DNA of 64,000 nucleotides, from the NCBI GenBank assembly GCA_917880885.1, contig OU862912.1:50083117-50147116 (forward strand). Reading direction: 5' to 3'. Numbering within the stretch: position 1 is the stretch's first letter; each line of letters opens with the position of its first letter. Below, piece by piece: positions 10,208 to 20,893 of the stretch. The notes below the pieces were generated by a model. That model did no database searches. It had not been told where the DNA came from and saw nothing but the letters and a program-made list of their open reading frames with translations. A program made the translations under genes and the position numbers. This DNA comes from Limnephilus marmoratus (lineage: Eukaryota > Arthropoda > Insecta > Trichoptera > Limnephilidae).

Positions 10208-11524
10208 CACTATTTCCATGACTGCGTGGAACCTTCCAAGATGTGCACCGGCAGACTAGCTTGTTTAAGGCTTACTAAATGTACATTATCACTACAAAGT
10301 AGTTTCATCTGTGTACTCGATGACGTGTGTTTGTGTAGCCAGGCTCCCGGTCTATAATACCTGTCAAAAACATCGTAATCCATTAATGTAATAATATGAC
10401 AACTAACTAATAATCTTCTTTTGAACATTTAAAGATCCATTTACACCGAGATTTTTGCTGAGATATCATAATAATATTAAATACACACCCTTTAATGTAC
10501 GTAGGAAGTCCGCATGTATTTTTTGACAATAAAAAGGAGTTAATTGGACAATGAGATCATTAGCCATAATACGAGATATATTCGTTAGTACGAAACTGTC
10601 AAACGAAAACGTCTGAATTCCGATTTAATTCAATCCTGCAATCTTCGATAATCTGCCTCCGTTCATTAATAAACCAGTAATTATGCAGAAAGAATGTCAT
10701 TATTAATAAAGTTGCGTAGGTATATCGCCAGTCAAACAAAGGACAGGGTGACTTACAATCTCGTATCGATAACGAACCGATTGCCCTAGCACGCTTGCGC
10801 CATCGATAGACAGACCGACGTCGAAGGGAAATAAATAAGGAATCGACATACGATCTCACACGATGGCAACACTGGGTATCTTTTAATGAATTTTCGTTTC
10901 TTAATTTGAAATGTGCTGCGTAAAAATGAAAAATACTAATAAATCGACAATTTCGAATTGAAATTCGAACTCAAATAAATATTGGTGTTTCGCATGTAGA
11001 TACTTTTTGAGACTAAACGACATTTTAACAAATTTCGTTTCTCGAATTTGAAAGCAATTAATTGATCGCCTCATGAATTAACTGAGTCTATGGGTCTCGT
11101 ATACGATTTCTTTAAATTCTGAGAGTTTTTTTAGTTCACCTTTACTCATTAATTAGCCAGTTATTTTGCGTAACAAACGACATTATTTAAAAAAATCTGT
11201 ACATTGACAGCTTATCTGTCACTCCGGAAGCCACGGTAAAAACGGCGTCTTTTGTCAACCGACTGTCGGAATCGTATGTTCACTGTGCTCGCAAATATCG
11301 CTAACTGACCATAGACGACGGATTTATTACATTTCGTATTAATATTGGGGTTTTATCAACCAAAAATGCATACGATTTGGCAGGCTTTTGTCAATCGTCG
11401 GTCGGAATATCCCTTAACAATTGTTGAGCGTGCTAGCACATATTGATAACTGACCATAAATGACGGATTTTACCGATATCGTATTGATATAGGGTTATAT
11501 CGATCGACCATGCTAGGACCCCAG

Positions 11525-13300
11525 AGCCAATTCTCGTAGTACGAATTTGCTGTGTTCTTTCTGCAATATTAATATTATTCAAAAATCTACAAAGCGTTTG
11601 TGTAATATATAACTGTTTTACGTTCATTACATTACATTCCTTAAAAAGTAAATGAGTTGGATATTTAATTTTTTTTTTGAACATAACTTTAAGAATCATT
11701 TTTTGGGCAATATTAAGTGGTTCTATATAAGTCTTTGCGCAGGATCCCCAGCACACTATATTATAAGAAAGCAGAGACTGGATTATTGCAAAATAAACAG
11801 TTTTTAATTTTTTTTTGTCTAGTATACGTCTCAGTTCTTTAAAGACATAGGTAAGTCTCCTAGTATTATTTACTAACATATTAACATGATCATTCCATCT
11901 CAAGAATTTATCTATTTTTACATCAAGGTATTTGATGCTGACTACATTTTCTAAAGGGTTGCAGTTACATGTTTGAAAACAATTGTGAATAATCAAGTTG
12001 TGAGTTTCGGAAGGCTGACTTTTACTTGAAATGCTAAAAGTGATAAATTTGGTTTTTTGTGCATTCAAAGTTAATATATTATTGTTTAACCAACTATTTA
12101 CCACTCTTAAACCTATATTACTTTTGTTGAAAGTTTCATTCCAAGTTTTACCCTCAAATATTAAGGCAGTGTCATCTGCAAAACTAACAATGTTACCAGG
12201 AATATTCAGACTACATAAATCATTTATATAAATAATAAACAATATTGGCCCAAGCACACTACCTTGCGGGACTCCAAAGGAGATTGATTTACCCTCGCTT
12301 AACATCTTATTTATTTCCACTTGTTGTGTTCTGTCACTAAGATAAGATCTGAACCAGCCCATTGCTGTATTATTAATGCCTAAAGATGATAATTTTTCAA
12401 GTAGCAATTCGTGGGAAACAGTGTCAAATGCTTTTGATAAATCCAAGAACACCGCTATGGCTTTGTTGCCATAGTCCAGCGCTCTTGTAACTTTGGTCAA
12501 TACCTTTAAAACAGCATCACTCGTACCTTTATTTGTTCTGAAACCGAATTGATTGTCGGAGAGTAATTTTTTTTTTCTAAGAATGAAACTAATCTTGACT
12601 TGGCCAATCTTTCTATCAATTTTGAGAGAGTATTGAGCAAAGATATGGGTCTGTAATTGTTAACCTCTAAGTGATCCCCACCTTTGAAAAGAGGTACAAC
12701 CTTAGCATTCTTACAATTAGTAGGAAATATGACACTCTTAAAACTAAGGTTAACAATGTGAGATATGGGACCAGCCAATACAGAAACATGCTGCTTGTAT
12801 ACCATGATACTTAGGCCATCAATACCACAGGAAAAAGACACTTTTAATTCATTTATAACTTTTGAAACTTCATAAATGTTGGTAGTTTTAAATTCAAAGC
12901 GCTCTCCTGAAAATTGAGTACAAGGTATAAAATTGTTAACAAGACACATTTCGGTAGTTTTATTTTCACAGCACAATTGTTTTGCGAATCTAGGACCAAT
13001 ATCACTGAAGAAGCTATTTACGTGATTAGTGATTATATTTGGATTCTCTTCCATTGAGATGATATTGTTATTGATTTTTAATTTTTTTATAGACACTTGC
13101 TCCTTTTGTATATTTACAGCCTCCTTTATAATCTTCCACTGTTGCTTGGTATTTCCATTGACGTTATCCAGTTTCCTTTTGTAATATTCTTGCTTTATAT
13201 ATTTTATAATTTTTGTACACCAGTTTCTATATCTTTTGTAATAATCCAGCAGTTGAATATTATTTGAATCTGTATATGCTATATAATCTTATTATTTCTT
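11525..13300 (-). pseudogene. LINE reverse transcriptase (Jockey/CR1-like), 5' part of split LINE
   Basis: Read on the minus strand from about 13300, the protein runs through a linker region (SCGIDGL, NYRPISLL), the catalytic motif AVFLDLSKAFDTVSH, GVPQGSVLGPILF and FADDTALI, which carries the two aspartates of the active site. It then continues to the C-terminal region interrupted at 11524. The endonuclease domain is missing, so the copy is 5'-truncated. A single frameshift near 12500-12570 separates the frames 12506-13096 and 11433-12500; a T-run at 12568-12577 is the likely slip site. The enzyme would copy LINE RNA into DNA at a nicked target. The intact catalytic residues with one frameshift point to a fairly young fossil. 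The DNA element at 9296-11521 inserted after it. Confidence 0.9.
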
Positions 13301-13388
13301 TTACCAAATTTACATATTAGACCTTTTAATTTTAATTTTATTATTATATTGTAAACTGTAACTGTTCCCACCACTATATTTCCTTCAG

Positions 13389-14121
13389 TACATTATTGGA
13401 AGGTTAAAGGAACCAAAGCGCACACCAGATACTAAGTTCGGTGAGCGCGCTTTCGGAGTGTCAGGACCTAAAGCCTGGAATGGACTGCCACATGACTTAA
13501 GAATGATCACAGACGCGGCGGAATTTAGAGCTAGACTTAAAACTCACCTTTTCAGACAGTCGTATCCATAAACTCAAAATCTCTCACCTTCACTTTCAAT
13601 GCCCGCGACACCGTAAATAACTAACCTGTAAAAACGTAGAAAAAAAAAATCTAAGCGTTTGTGAAGGTCATTTCATGAACATTCTCCAGCCCTAAAGATT
13701 CCGAAATTCTCCAGTATTTTAAAATAAATATCAACTATACTTTTGCCACTAATCTCCAATCGTCCTAATTTCTCCAGAATTTTAAAATAAATACCAACTC
13801 TACTTTTGCCACTAATCTATTCACAAATGTAATACTAACAGCGATGAGGGTAGCAAATAATGTAAAATCATGCAATGTCCAGTGTGTTAACTGTAATGTC
13901 CTCCGCGTACAAAGCCGTATCTTCTCCAAGCATAAACTTATAATTAAAGTGTGTTTATCGGAAGTGACCTGCCAGGTAAGAATGTTTCTGAATCCATTTG
14001 TAAATAATAAAATCAGTCAGAACCTAAGCATTCCTAATAAATTGTACAGCGCCCTTGAGGTGATTTTTCACAAAAACGGCGCTTTATAAATTATCCAATT
14101 ATTATTATTATTATTATTATC
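13389..14121 (+). mobile_element. CR1/L2-like LINE 3' end with (ATT)n tail
   Basis: An open frame at 13389-13571 encodes FGERAFGVSGPKAWNGLPHD, later RARLKTHLFRQSYP and a stop. This is the standard end of CR1/L2-type reverse-transcriptase polyproteins. About 550 bp of 3' untranslated sequence follows, ending in a conserved block (GCGCCCTTGAGGTGATTTTT ... GGCGCT) that can form a nested stem-loop, then (ATT)n. Two more copies of this 3' end are at 53706-54206 and 32403-32460. The copy is 5'-truncated. Confidence 0.88.
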
Positions 14122-14791
14122 AATATAAGAATGCATTTTTAAGGATGAATTATAATAGTCCTGGAATGCATAAAAAATCATCCAAATTCTTAAAATAACA
14201 AAAAAAGAAGATAATCTTGTCTAGACAGGCTGTATAAATACGTGTCGGTAGGTGGCAAATATCGATATAAATACCCTTTAACAGTCGACATAGAAATGCT
14301 GATAGGCTAAAGGTAAATTATTCCAAAGTTTCTCTGAACAATTTAATACACCTCCCTGTCTTAGGAATATTGGTCAGAATCGAATTAATGTCTGCCCAGT
14401 TCGCTCCACAGGGACCTCAATATTTTATTGCTATTTCCTCTGATGAGATATAGTTACATCATCAGAATTCTTCAAAGGTTGGATGGGTTTACTTTGGGCG
14501 AAAGCTTTTAGATATTGCTAAATAGTGAAATATTCTAATCAGGTACGCAATAAGTCCGTCAGACCTCGTTCAAGAATTTCTATTAATCAACCGAAATTAA
14601 ACTATGCTAACTATTTTAACTCCAGGGAAAACTGATAACTATTTTGGCAAAATGATTTTTGGTACTTTTTTTATCAAACTTTCAAAACCTCTGAAGATAT
14701 AAATCGATAGAAGTGCGATACATGAGGTAAAGACCATTTTTCTCTTACTTCGGGATGAATTGAATAACATTTTTAAATAATTTAAATTGAT
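14122..14791. other. AT-rich DNA, possible decayed LINE tail
   Basis: No confident feature. The minus strand around 14220-14340 gives residues vaguely like another LINE C-terminus, too decayed to claim. Confidence 0.3.
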
Positions 14792-15475
14792 TTAGTCCAG
14801 TAAAGGAAGGAGTTGTAGAGTGCGTGAGCAGGAACCTAAGCGATTCTTTCAGGACTTGTTTAGGGTGCTTAGGGTGTGAACATACTAAAAGTCCTGACGT
14901 CTAGGTGGTGAGCTAGGGGGGGAGGGGGGGGGGGGGGGGAAGGTCCCGATTTTCGGGTTTCCGTTTATATCTCAAAAACGGTGCGTCGCAGAGGAAAACT
15001 TTTTTAGAATAAGTAAGAGCTCATAAAATTATCTACAACTTTTATTCTATACGTAATTTTGGAAATCCCAGCCGTTTTTGAGTTATACGCTCCACAAATG
15101 TCAATATTTTCGAAAAAAATCATTTTACCTCACATTTTTCATCAAACATTCCTTCATATCGTCTAAAATATTCATCTAAGAAAGAAATTTATTGGAAAGA
15201 AGTTGTAAATAATTTAATTACCTTTTAGAATATATATATATATATATATACTTATGTAAATAAATCTCCAACCAGTAAATATTTACAGCAATTTTAAGTT
15301 TTTTCGTAAAATGTTGTCATTTTCAGAAAAGGCTGTTTTTTCTTACCAAATTATTAAGACGGGTTTTTTCTTCATGGGAAATTCCTTATTAATATTTGCA
15401 CGCAATAAAGCAGGTAAGTTGTTCTCGAACAGATGATTAGTGGAATTCATTTTATAATCATTATTATAGTGATGG

Positions 15476-15763
15476 GTGATTAGGTTAGTCGTCGGAGATG
15501 CTACAATAACGTGCTACGATGCTGTTCGATTTGGTGAAAAGGCAATGAATGCGATAGTGGGCTTGACATTCTCAGACATCAAGTTGTCCCGCAAAGATCG
15601 GGCATTCCCAATGTATTCTGTCAGCTCGTCGATAAAAATTCACGATGAAAAGGTTGCAGTTGACCCAACATTGCTGTTTCAGCGGATGTGTATAAGCAAA
15701 CGATCAGATGAAGATTCGATGAAATTATTTGAGTATGAGTTGGCCTCATTTCCCTTGGCACTG
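15476..15763 (+). pseudogene. inverted duplicate of the element gene's N-terminal part
   Basis: The plus-strand frame carries LSRKDRAFPMYSVSSSIKIH and DPTLLFQRMCISKRSDED, then SFPLALF, where homology stops. The same protein segment, more intact downstream, is on the minus strand at 17176-17355 in the other arm. The frame stays open to 16414, but past 15763 that is only the antisense of the central pseudogene. It is a fragment captured in the inverted arm. Confidence 0.75.
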
Positions 15764-15775
15764 TTCTCAATAACA

Positions 15776-17355
15776 TCATGTTACACTCTCAACTTTATAT
15801 GGATTAACGTTTTCATATCCTCTTTGGACGTGAGGGTCCTGGCAAGCGTTGTTCATCCATGGCATCGTCATTCTCAGTGGTGGATGTTCTTGCTGAAAGG
15901 GCTCTACGTCGTCTTCATCGTCGTCCTCGGCAACAGGCACACTATTGAGGTATCTCCCTTGGCAGTGAAGGCACGCTGCAGAACAGGTCAGCATTGCTTT
16001 TCGGCATTCACATTTGGCAATTGCACAATCCTTGGTGCAGCGGCAAAATATCATTTTCAGAAGGACCTCCGGTGCTGGAGGATCTTCTGTTGTAATTGGC
16101 GCCAGGGTGTCTCCTTCGTGTTTCCACCCCCATTCTTCAGGGGACAGCTCAATCCCGAGCCACTGCGGAACTTGGTGGTATGTCCGCCGGGAATGCTGTT
16201 TAGCTGTACTCTCTGTTGGAGGGAGGGAGCTGATGTCAGGCTTCATATTTGCCACGGACCTTGTGAACGACTGGAAGCGGTAGTGGTTAAGGAAGGTCTG
16301 TCTTTTTGGCGCCGCATACCATTTCAGGAAGCATTTATTTCCAGCCTCTTCAACCTCATCGTGAGTAGAGGAGGGGTTGTAAAAGATCATTGCCGCTTGC
16401 TTGATCATTTCTGACTCCAAGTACAATTTTGAAAAGCCTACCTTGCTTCTCCTGAAATTTGCAGACGTTGTATCGCATCCGGTAAATGAATGTAAAAATA
16501 TGATGTGTTCAAATCCACGATGCTGCATCTCTTGGGTGGACAGTGCCAATGTTTTGGTTTTCCCTCGTCCGGGTTTCAGCAACAGAATATCTTAGGTGGG
16601 AGGAGTGGAAGCAATCAAAAGGACAGTGAGGTCCACATCCTCACCAAAGACAGCCACAGAGTTGTGAAAGGATAGTTCCACAGCAGTCTTCACGATAAAG
16701 ACGTCATCATCATCGGTGGCCAGAAGAGTCTGTATCCCATTCTCCCGAAACTTTGTCTGTAGTAAGGAGATGAAGTTACTTTTGTTGGTAGTATTGGATA
16801 AAAAATCTTCCTGTTTAACGGGTATTGATTTGTTTCATGTCAAATTGATGTCTGCTGACCTTCTCAGTCTGTATCGTCGCATCTGTTCTTGTGATTTCGT
16901 TCTATTGCCTGCATTTGTGTACCCATCAAATACGACAGTGCGAGTCATTCCAGGTTAGTGGTGGTTGACATAGGTGATATAACAATCACAAATTGCGGCA
17001 ACGGAGGCATTTTTTTGTCAAATTACTCTGTATAATATAGATAATATGTATAATATGATAGAAATCCTCCGTCCACAACTATGCTCATCTGAGACAGTAG
17101 AACAGTTTTTTTGGTAGGCTCGAATAAGCTATACAGAACAGATTTATTTGTCTTTCGCATCCCACTTTCATTGAACAGTGCCAAGGGAAATGGGACAAAC
17201 TCATACTCAAAGAATTTCATCAAATCCTCATCTGATCGTTTGCTTATACACATCCGCAGAAACAGCAATGTTGGGTCAACTGCAACCTTTTCATCGTGAA
17301 TTTTTATCGACGAGCTGACAGAAGACATTGGAAATGCCCGATCTTTGCGGGACAT
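15776..17355 (-). pseudogene. element-borne gene: nuclease-like core plus TSO1/CXC-type cysteine domain
   Basis: Reading down the minus strand: 17355-17023 gives the N-terminal region (SSIKIHDEKVAVDPTLLF, KTNKSVLYSLF, VDGGFL). After a frameshift, 17000-16583 gives CDCYITYVNHH, VVFDGYTNAGNRTKSQEQMR, FLSNTTNKS, DDDDVFIVKTAV and VFGEDVDLTVLLIA, with in-frame stops near 16954, 16848 and 16591. From 16582 the frame is open for 268 codons: LLLKPGRGKTKT, LHSFTGCDTTSA, then CRCTKDCAIAKCECRK...CSAACLHCQG and an acidic end. The cysteine spacing resembles a TSO1/tesmin CXC DNA-binding motif. The GEDVDL and DDDDVFIV segments resemble the acidic active-site strands of PIN/FEN1-like nucleases (inference only). 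Proteins of this type occur in many arthropod genomes as repeated, uncharacterised genes. This copy is dead. Confidence 0.65.
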
Positions 17356-18075
17356 CGTAGCACGTTATTGTAGCATCTCCGACGACTAACCTAATCACCC
17401 ATCACAATAATAATGATTATAAAATGAATTCCACTAATCATCTGTTCGAGAACAACTTACCTGCATTATTGCGTGCAAATATTAATAAGGAATTTCACAT
17501 GAAAAAAAAACCCGTCTTAATAATTTGGTAAGAAAAAATAGCTTTTTCTGAAAATGACGACATTTTACGAAAAAACTTAAAATTGCTGTAAATATTTACT
17601 GGTTGAAGATTTATTTACATATGTATATATATTCTAAAAGGTAATTAAATTATTTACAACTTCTTTCGAATAAATTTCTTTCTTAGATGAATATTTTAGA
17701 CGATATGAAGGAATGTTTGATGAAAAATGTGAGGTAAAATGATTTTTTTCGAAAATATTGACATTCGTGGAGCGTATAACTCAAAACCGGCTGGGATTTC
17801 CAAAATTACGTATAGAATAAAAGTTGTAGATAATTTTATGAACTTTTACTTATTCTAAAAAAGTTTTCCTCTGCAACGCACCGTTTTGAGATATAAACGG
17901 AAACCCAAAAATCGGGACCTTCCCCCCCCCCTCCCCCCCCCTAGCTCACCACCTAGACGTCAGGACTTTTAGTATGTTTACACCCTAAGCATCCTTAACA
18001 AGTCCTGAAAGAATCGCTTAGGTTCCTGCTCACGCACTCTACACCTCCTTTTGGACCATTCGTTTACTGGACTAA

Positions 18076-18327
18076 TTGGGCTGTTTGTGGACTAGGTTTC
18101 GAAGGGTTCCACAACAACAAAGTGGCATTTCAACACCCCTTTTAAAAGTCTTTAAAAGTTATGAAAACACAATGTGAAATAGCCTGACACCTAACCTTGC
18201 GTAACTTTTTGTTTTTATTAATTTCTTTTTGATCACTTTTAATGACTTTTCCAAGGAGATTTTGAAGTTGAATGATTCTTTTTAAACGACTTCGAAAAGG
18301 AGGAAGTTCTCAATTCGACTGTATTTT
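18076..18327. repeat. dispersed MITE-like repeat, copy 1
   Basis: The segment from about 18105 to 18270 shares an ordered series of blocks with 39347-39515 (TTTCAACAC(C/T)CCTTT, AAAGTC..., AACCT-GTAAC, GACTTTTC). The outer blocks are roughly inverted copies of each other, giving a small hairpin. Only moderate similarity is visible. Confidence 0.5.
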
Positions 18328-18690
18328 TTTTTTTTTTTTTTTTTTTATGTTTGTTACCTCAGAACTTTCGACTGGGTGAACCGATATTGATGATTCTTTT
18401 TTTATTTGGAAGCTGGTGCTTCCTTTGTGGTCCCATTTTAATTTGGTCTAGTTCTGATAATGGCATCCATGAGAAAATCATATAAGTCTTAAATTTGCAT
18501 CAAGTATGTGCGCGACAAATGGACGAATAACTCAATATCACGCCAACCGATTTCGATGATTCTTTTTTTATTGGAAAGGATGTACTTCAAGGGTAGTTTG
18601 ACGATAGTTTGGTTAGGTTCTGATTATGGGATCCATGATAAGGTAACGGATCTCTTCAATTCTTAGGAGCAAATTAACGATACTCGGCCG
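18328..18690 (+). repeat. imperfect two-copy tandem repeat, non-coding
   Basis: Two successive blocks (about 18375-18480 and 18538-18640) share ACCGAT-T-GATGATTCTTTTTTT, GGTTCTGAT-ATGG and ATCCATGA. An 18-bp T-run (18328-18346) precedes them. It looks like part of a longer repeat unit. Confidence 0.6.
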
Positions 18691-18724
18691 AATCTTTTAT
18701 AGGTTGACGCGTTTTTAGATTTCA

Positions 18725-18773
18725 CGGCCAAAAGTATTTTCGTACAGCGTTGCAGTGTCCATCATCAGGGCAG
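18725..18773 (-). ncRNA. hammerhead-ribozyme-like motif B (degenerate)
   Basis: On the minus strand CTGATGA (18762-18768) is followed by stem II GGACA/TGTAC (one mismatch), GAAAA, a minimal stem III (AA-TAC-TT) and TTT. Then comes GGCC, whose GGC can pair with the GCC before CTGATGA. Stem II is nearly identical to motif A, so A and B are related copies. Their flanks differ. Confidence 0.35.
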
Positions 18774-18927
18774 ATCCGGTAGATATAGGCTATCCGGATC
18801 TTTGAGTCACCTACCGTAACGTCGTTATGGTCAAGTAATGTCTTTTTCATAGGAGTAGCACGTATAGTACGTCTACTGATATTCAGACAAATTAGTTAGT
18901 GTACATCAGATTCACTAAAATTCAAAA

Positions 18928-19379
18928 AATAAACAAAAATTTTAACCAAACAAAAAAACGACTTCAAAAAATGCACTAAAAAGTAAAAAAATAATTTCGT
19001 ATTCTTCTACATTTTCTACAACTTAATAATCAACTTACTTTTTCTACTCATCAATATGTAGGTACGATTGTTATTTTTGGAGTCGGTGTCAGCCAAGGTA
19101 ACCCGGCCCGACGTTTTCACTTGACAGCTCCCCTCCCGCCGCGGCCCCGCTCTCGCTTCGTCAAGTCGCGCGTGCGACACAGGCACGTCTCACCTATAAC
19201 TGTGTACGTAGTTACAAACTGGCTGACACCGACTCCAAAAATAACGATCGTACCTTTATATTGATTAGTAGAAAAAGTAAGTTGATTATTAAGTTGTAGA
19301 AGAATACGAAATTATTTTTATACTTTTTAGTGCATTTTTTGAAGTCTTTTTTTTGTTTTGTTAAAATTTTTGTTTATTT
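18928..19379. mobile_element. MITE with ~165-bp inverted arms and GC-rich core
   Basis: The arms (about 18928-19094 and 19212-19379) begin AAATAAACAAAAATTTT and contain GCACTAAAAAGTA and GAGTCGGTGTCAGCCA in inverted order at both sides. The ~115-bp core is strikingly GC-rich and holds CCCGCCGCGGCCCCGC, unlike anything nearby. No protein is encoded. Confidence 0.85.
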
Positions 19380-20011
19380 AGTTTCGGAAGCGTCTTCATC
19401 AAATTTCTCGGCGACCGTGTTTCCTCTTCATATCATTTCATGCACCAGTTTGTTTCTTCGGGATTCAGAAATATATTAGCAATGCCTTTGTTGTGTTTTT
19501 CTTATGTTTTCAAATAAGTATATTGTTGCAAAAGTTTACCAATTTTTTTTATCGTTAGTAAAATTAAAATGAGTGGTTTATAACACTCATTAAATGTTAG
19601 CTCGGCCTTAAAAGTTCATGAGCGTAAGAACTGTGGAAAACAAAGGGCTCGAATAAATTTGTAATAGTTAAGCGCTCAAGTGAAGTAGACGGATATAAAA
19701 TTTAGTTTTAAATAAGCTATAAAACTTGCAAACAATCAGGGTTTTAGTAGGGCTACTTCAAATTGGGATTTGTTGCTTTGTAAAGTCAGAAGCAAAGAAA
19801 TGTGTCAGCAAAATCAACGTCTTTTGTGACCATCGACCAAATAGTTTGTGACCAACAATTTATAATAATGAAAATCTTTCTCCGGGGTACTAGAATACCA
19901 ATACCATACTTAATTAAAAATGAATTTATTCAATTTGTAAAATTTTTATGCCATTACTGGTTTGGGGTCCAAGCCGATATAAAGTGCACCATAAGCAATG
20001 TATTTTCAATT
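19380..20011. other. AT-rich DNA, weak hammerhead-like hairpin at its start
   Basis: The minus strand at about 19383-19407 reads TTGATGA, a short GAAG/CTTC-type hairpin and GAAAC. That is like motif A but with the first core base changed and no clear stem III. The rest has no recognisable feature. Confidence 0.3.
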
Positions 20012-20283
20012 TGCGAGGCGGGTACGGGTACCGCCGTCCCAGGAAGCATTGGATAACCGACACCTCTGACATAAGTCACCACAAGTGGTTCTATACGTTT
20101 GGTGACTTAGCAGGGGTGCTGGGTCAAGGAGTAAAGATTGTCCGGATCTTGGCGGCGGATGCGTCTGCCCATCTGCTGCGTGACAGGCTAATCTAGAGAG
20201 ACTGGTTGGACCACTCTCGACCCATCACCGCCTTACACCACGGTTGAAGGGATAGACGTCCGTCACTTCCTGGACACACTGAC
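20012..20283 (+). mobile_element. SINE-B copy, 3'-truncated
   Basis: It matches the repeat at 45609 from its GCGGGTACGGGTACCGCC head through CGTTTGGTGACTTAGCAGG and GGCGGATGCG to the GACGTCCGTCACT-CTGG block, then stops. Short frames here are by-products. Confidence 0.8.
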
Positions 20284-20330
20284 TTTTGTATTTTTCATAA
20301 AAAAACCAAGTAATTGAAGAACAAAAATAT

Positions 20331-20625
20331 TGGCCTCCTCAAGAGTCTTCCTCCACTCATCTCGGTTTTGTGCCATGCTCTCTCCAGTTTAGAAGCTCCA
20401 AGATAGATATGTCTTTGAGGACGTTGTCGCTCCATCTTAATATTGGTCTTCCCAGGCTCCTTCGCCCTATTGGTCTTGAGTTCAACAGGGTGCTTGATGC
20501 TCGGTCATTCTCTCCACATGACCCAGCCATCGAATTCTTCCCAGTTTTATAAATTTTGCGACGTTTATCTCCTTAAACAAAGTATAGAGCTCATTTTTAT
20601 AACGTCTGTGCCAAAATCCATGTAT
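20331..20625 (-). pseudogene. LINE polyprotein C-terminal tail, third copy
   Basis: The minus strand matches the LINE tail at 4457-4732 and 5003-5205 with point changes and a small deletion in the CAGGGTGCTTGATGC segment. It lacks the 3' (GAT)n tail, ending at the GGCCTCCTCAAGAG block. It confirms this LINE family has several copies. Confidence 0.8.
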
Positions 20626-20893
20626 ATATTACCAACGCTGGATTAAAAATATATATAAATACATATACTCGCTTCCACTTCTGTTTAAGTTATTTAATTT
20701 ATTGTTATTTGAAATACCTATTTGTTTTATATATTTTTTTACTTATTTATTTTTGTTTTCGTAAATACATTTTACAGTGATTACAGTTAACATAGATAAT
20801 AAGTTCCAGTAATTCAAAAAATGTTTAAATCAGTAACTGTGAGTAAATAGGTAAGTAGTAGTGTTTTGTTAACACCTCACTGAGAAAACCTAT
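20626..20893. other. AT-rich DNA, no gene
   Basis: It contains a TTTATTT-rich stretch at 20735-20760 that may be another LINE tail on the minus strand, without coding support. Confidence 0.4.

Larger units (their letters stand above)
9479..10356. mobile_element. nested TIR element, ~110-bp inverted arms
   Basis: The left arm 9479-9600 (TTAGACCGGGAGCC..., ...ATGAAACTACTTTGAAGTGA, ...AATAAGCCTTAA) is matched by an inverted right arm at 10245-10356. Inside, a block with CGTGTACTCGATGACGTAA is repeated in altered form (9670-9700, 9810-9835) and again near the right arm. No protein is encoded. It lies inside the element at 9296-11521 and contains the one at 9848-10207. Confidence 0.8.
9296..11521. 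mobile_element. 2.2-kb TIR DNA element inserted in a LINE
   Basis: The element starts GGGTCCTAGCA and ends with its inverted copy TGCTAGGACCC. It is flanked by CAG at 9293-9295 and 11522-11524 (a 4-bp TSD with one base less of TIR reads equally well). Removing it restores the interrupted LINE frame. Near its right end a ~75-bp block is repeated (about 11255-11332 and 11390-11471, sharing ATCGCTAACTGACCATAGA-like sequence), the subterminal repeats common in non-autonomous DNA elements. No transposase frame is visible and the superfamily is undetermined. It hosts the element at 9479-10356. Confidence 0.8.
14792..18075. mobile_element. 3.3-kb element with ~0.9-kb inverted arms and a broken gene
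   Basis: The left arm (14792-15763) and right arm (17176-18075) are inverted copies over nearly their whole length. They start TTAGTCCAGTAAA on the left and end TTTACTGGACTAA on the right. The right arm lacks ~71 bp present in the left (between the ACGTGCTACGATG and GTCCCGCAAAGATCGG blocks). Each arm has a long G or C homopolymer (14918-14939; 17923-17941). Coding sequence of one gene occupies the centre on the minus strand and extends into both arms. Flanking duplications are unclear (possibly ATT). I do not recognise a named superfamily. Confidence 0.75.

Noticed and set aside
14431..14470. CTGATGA next to TCATCAG, considered as another hammerhead.
   Set aside because: It is just an inverted repeat; no GAAAC box or stem III follows.
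15476..16414. 312-codon plus-strand frame, second longest in the window.
   Set aside because: Only its first ~95 codons are meaningful (inverted fragment of the element gene). The rest is antisense to the CXC-domain pseudogene, which has recognisable residues on the minus strand.
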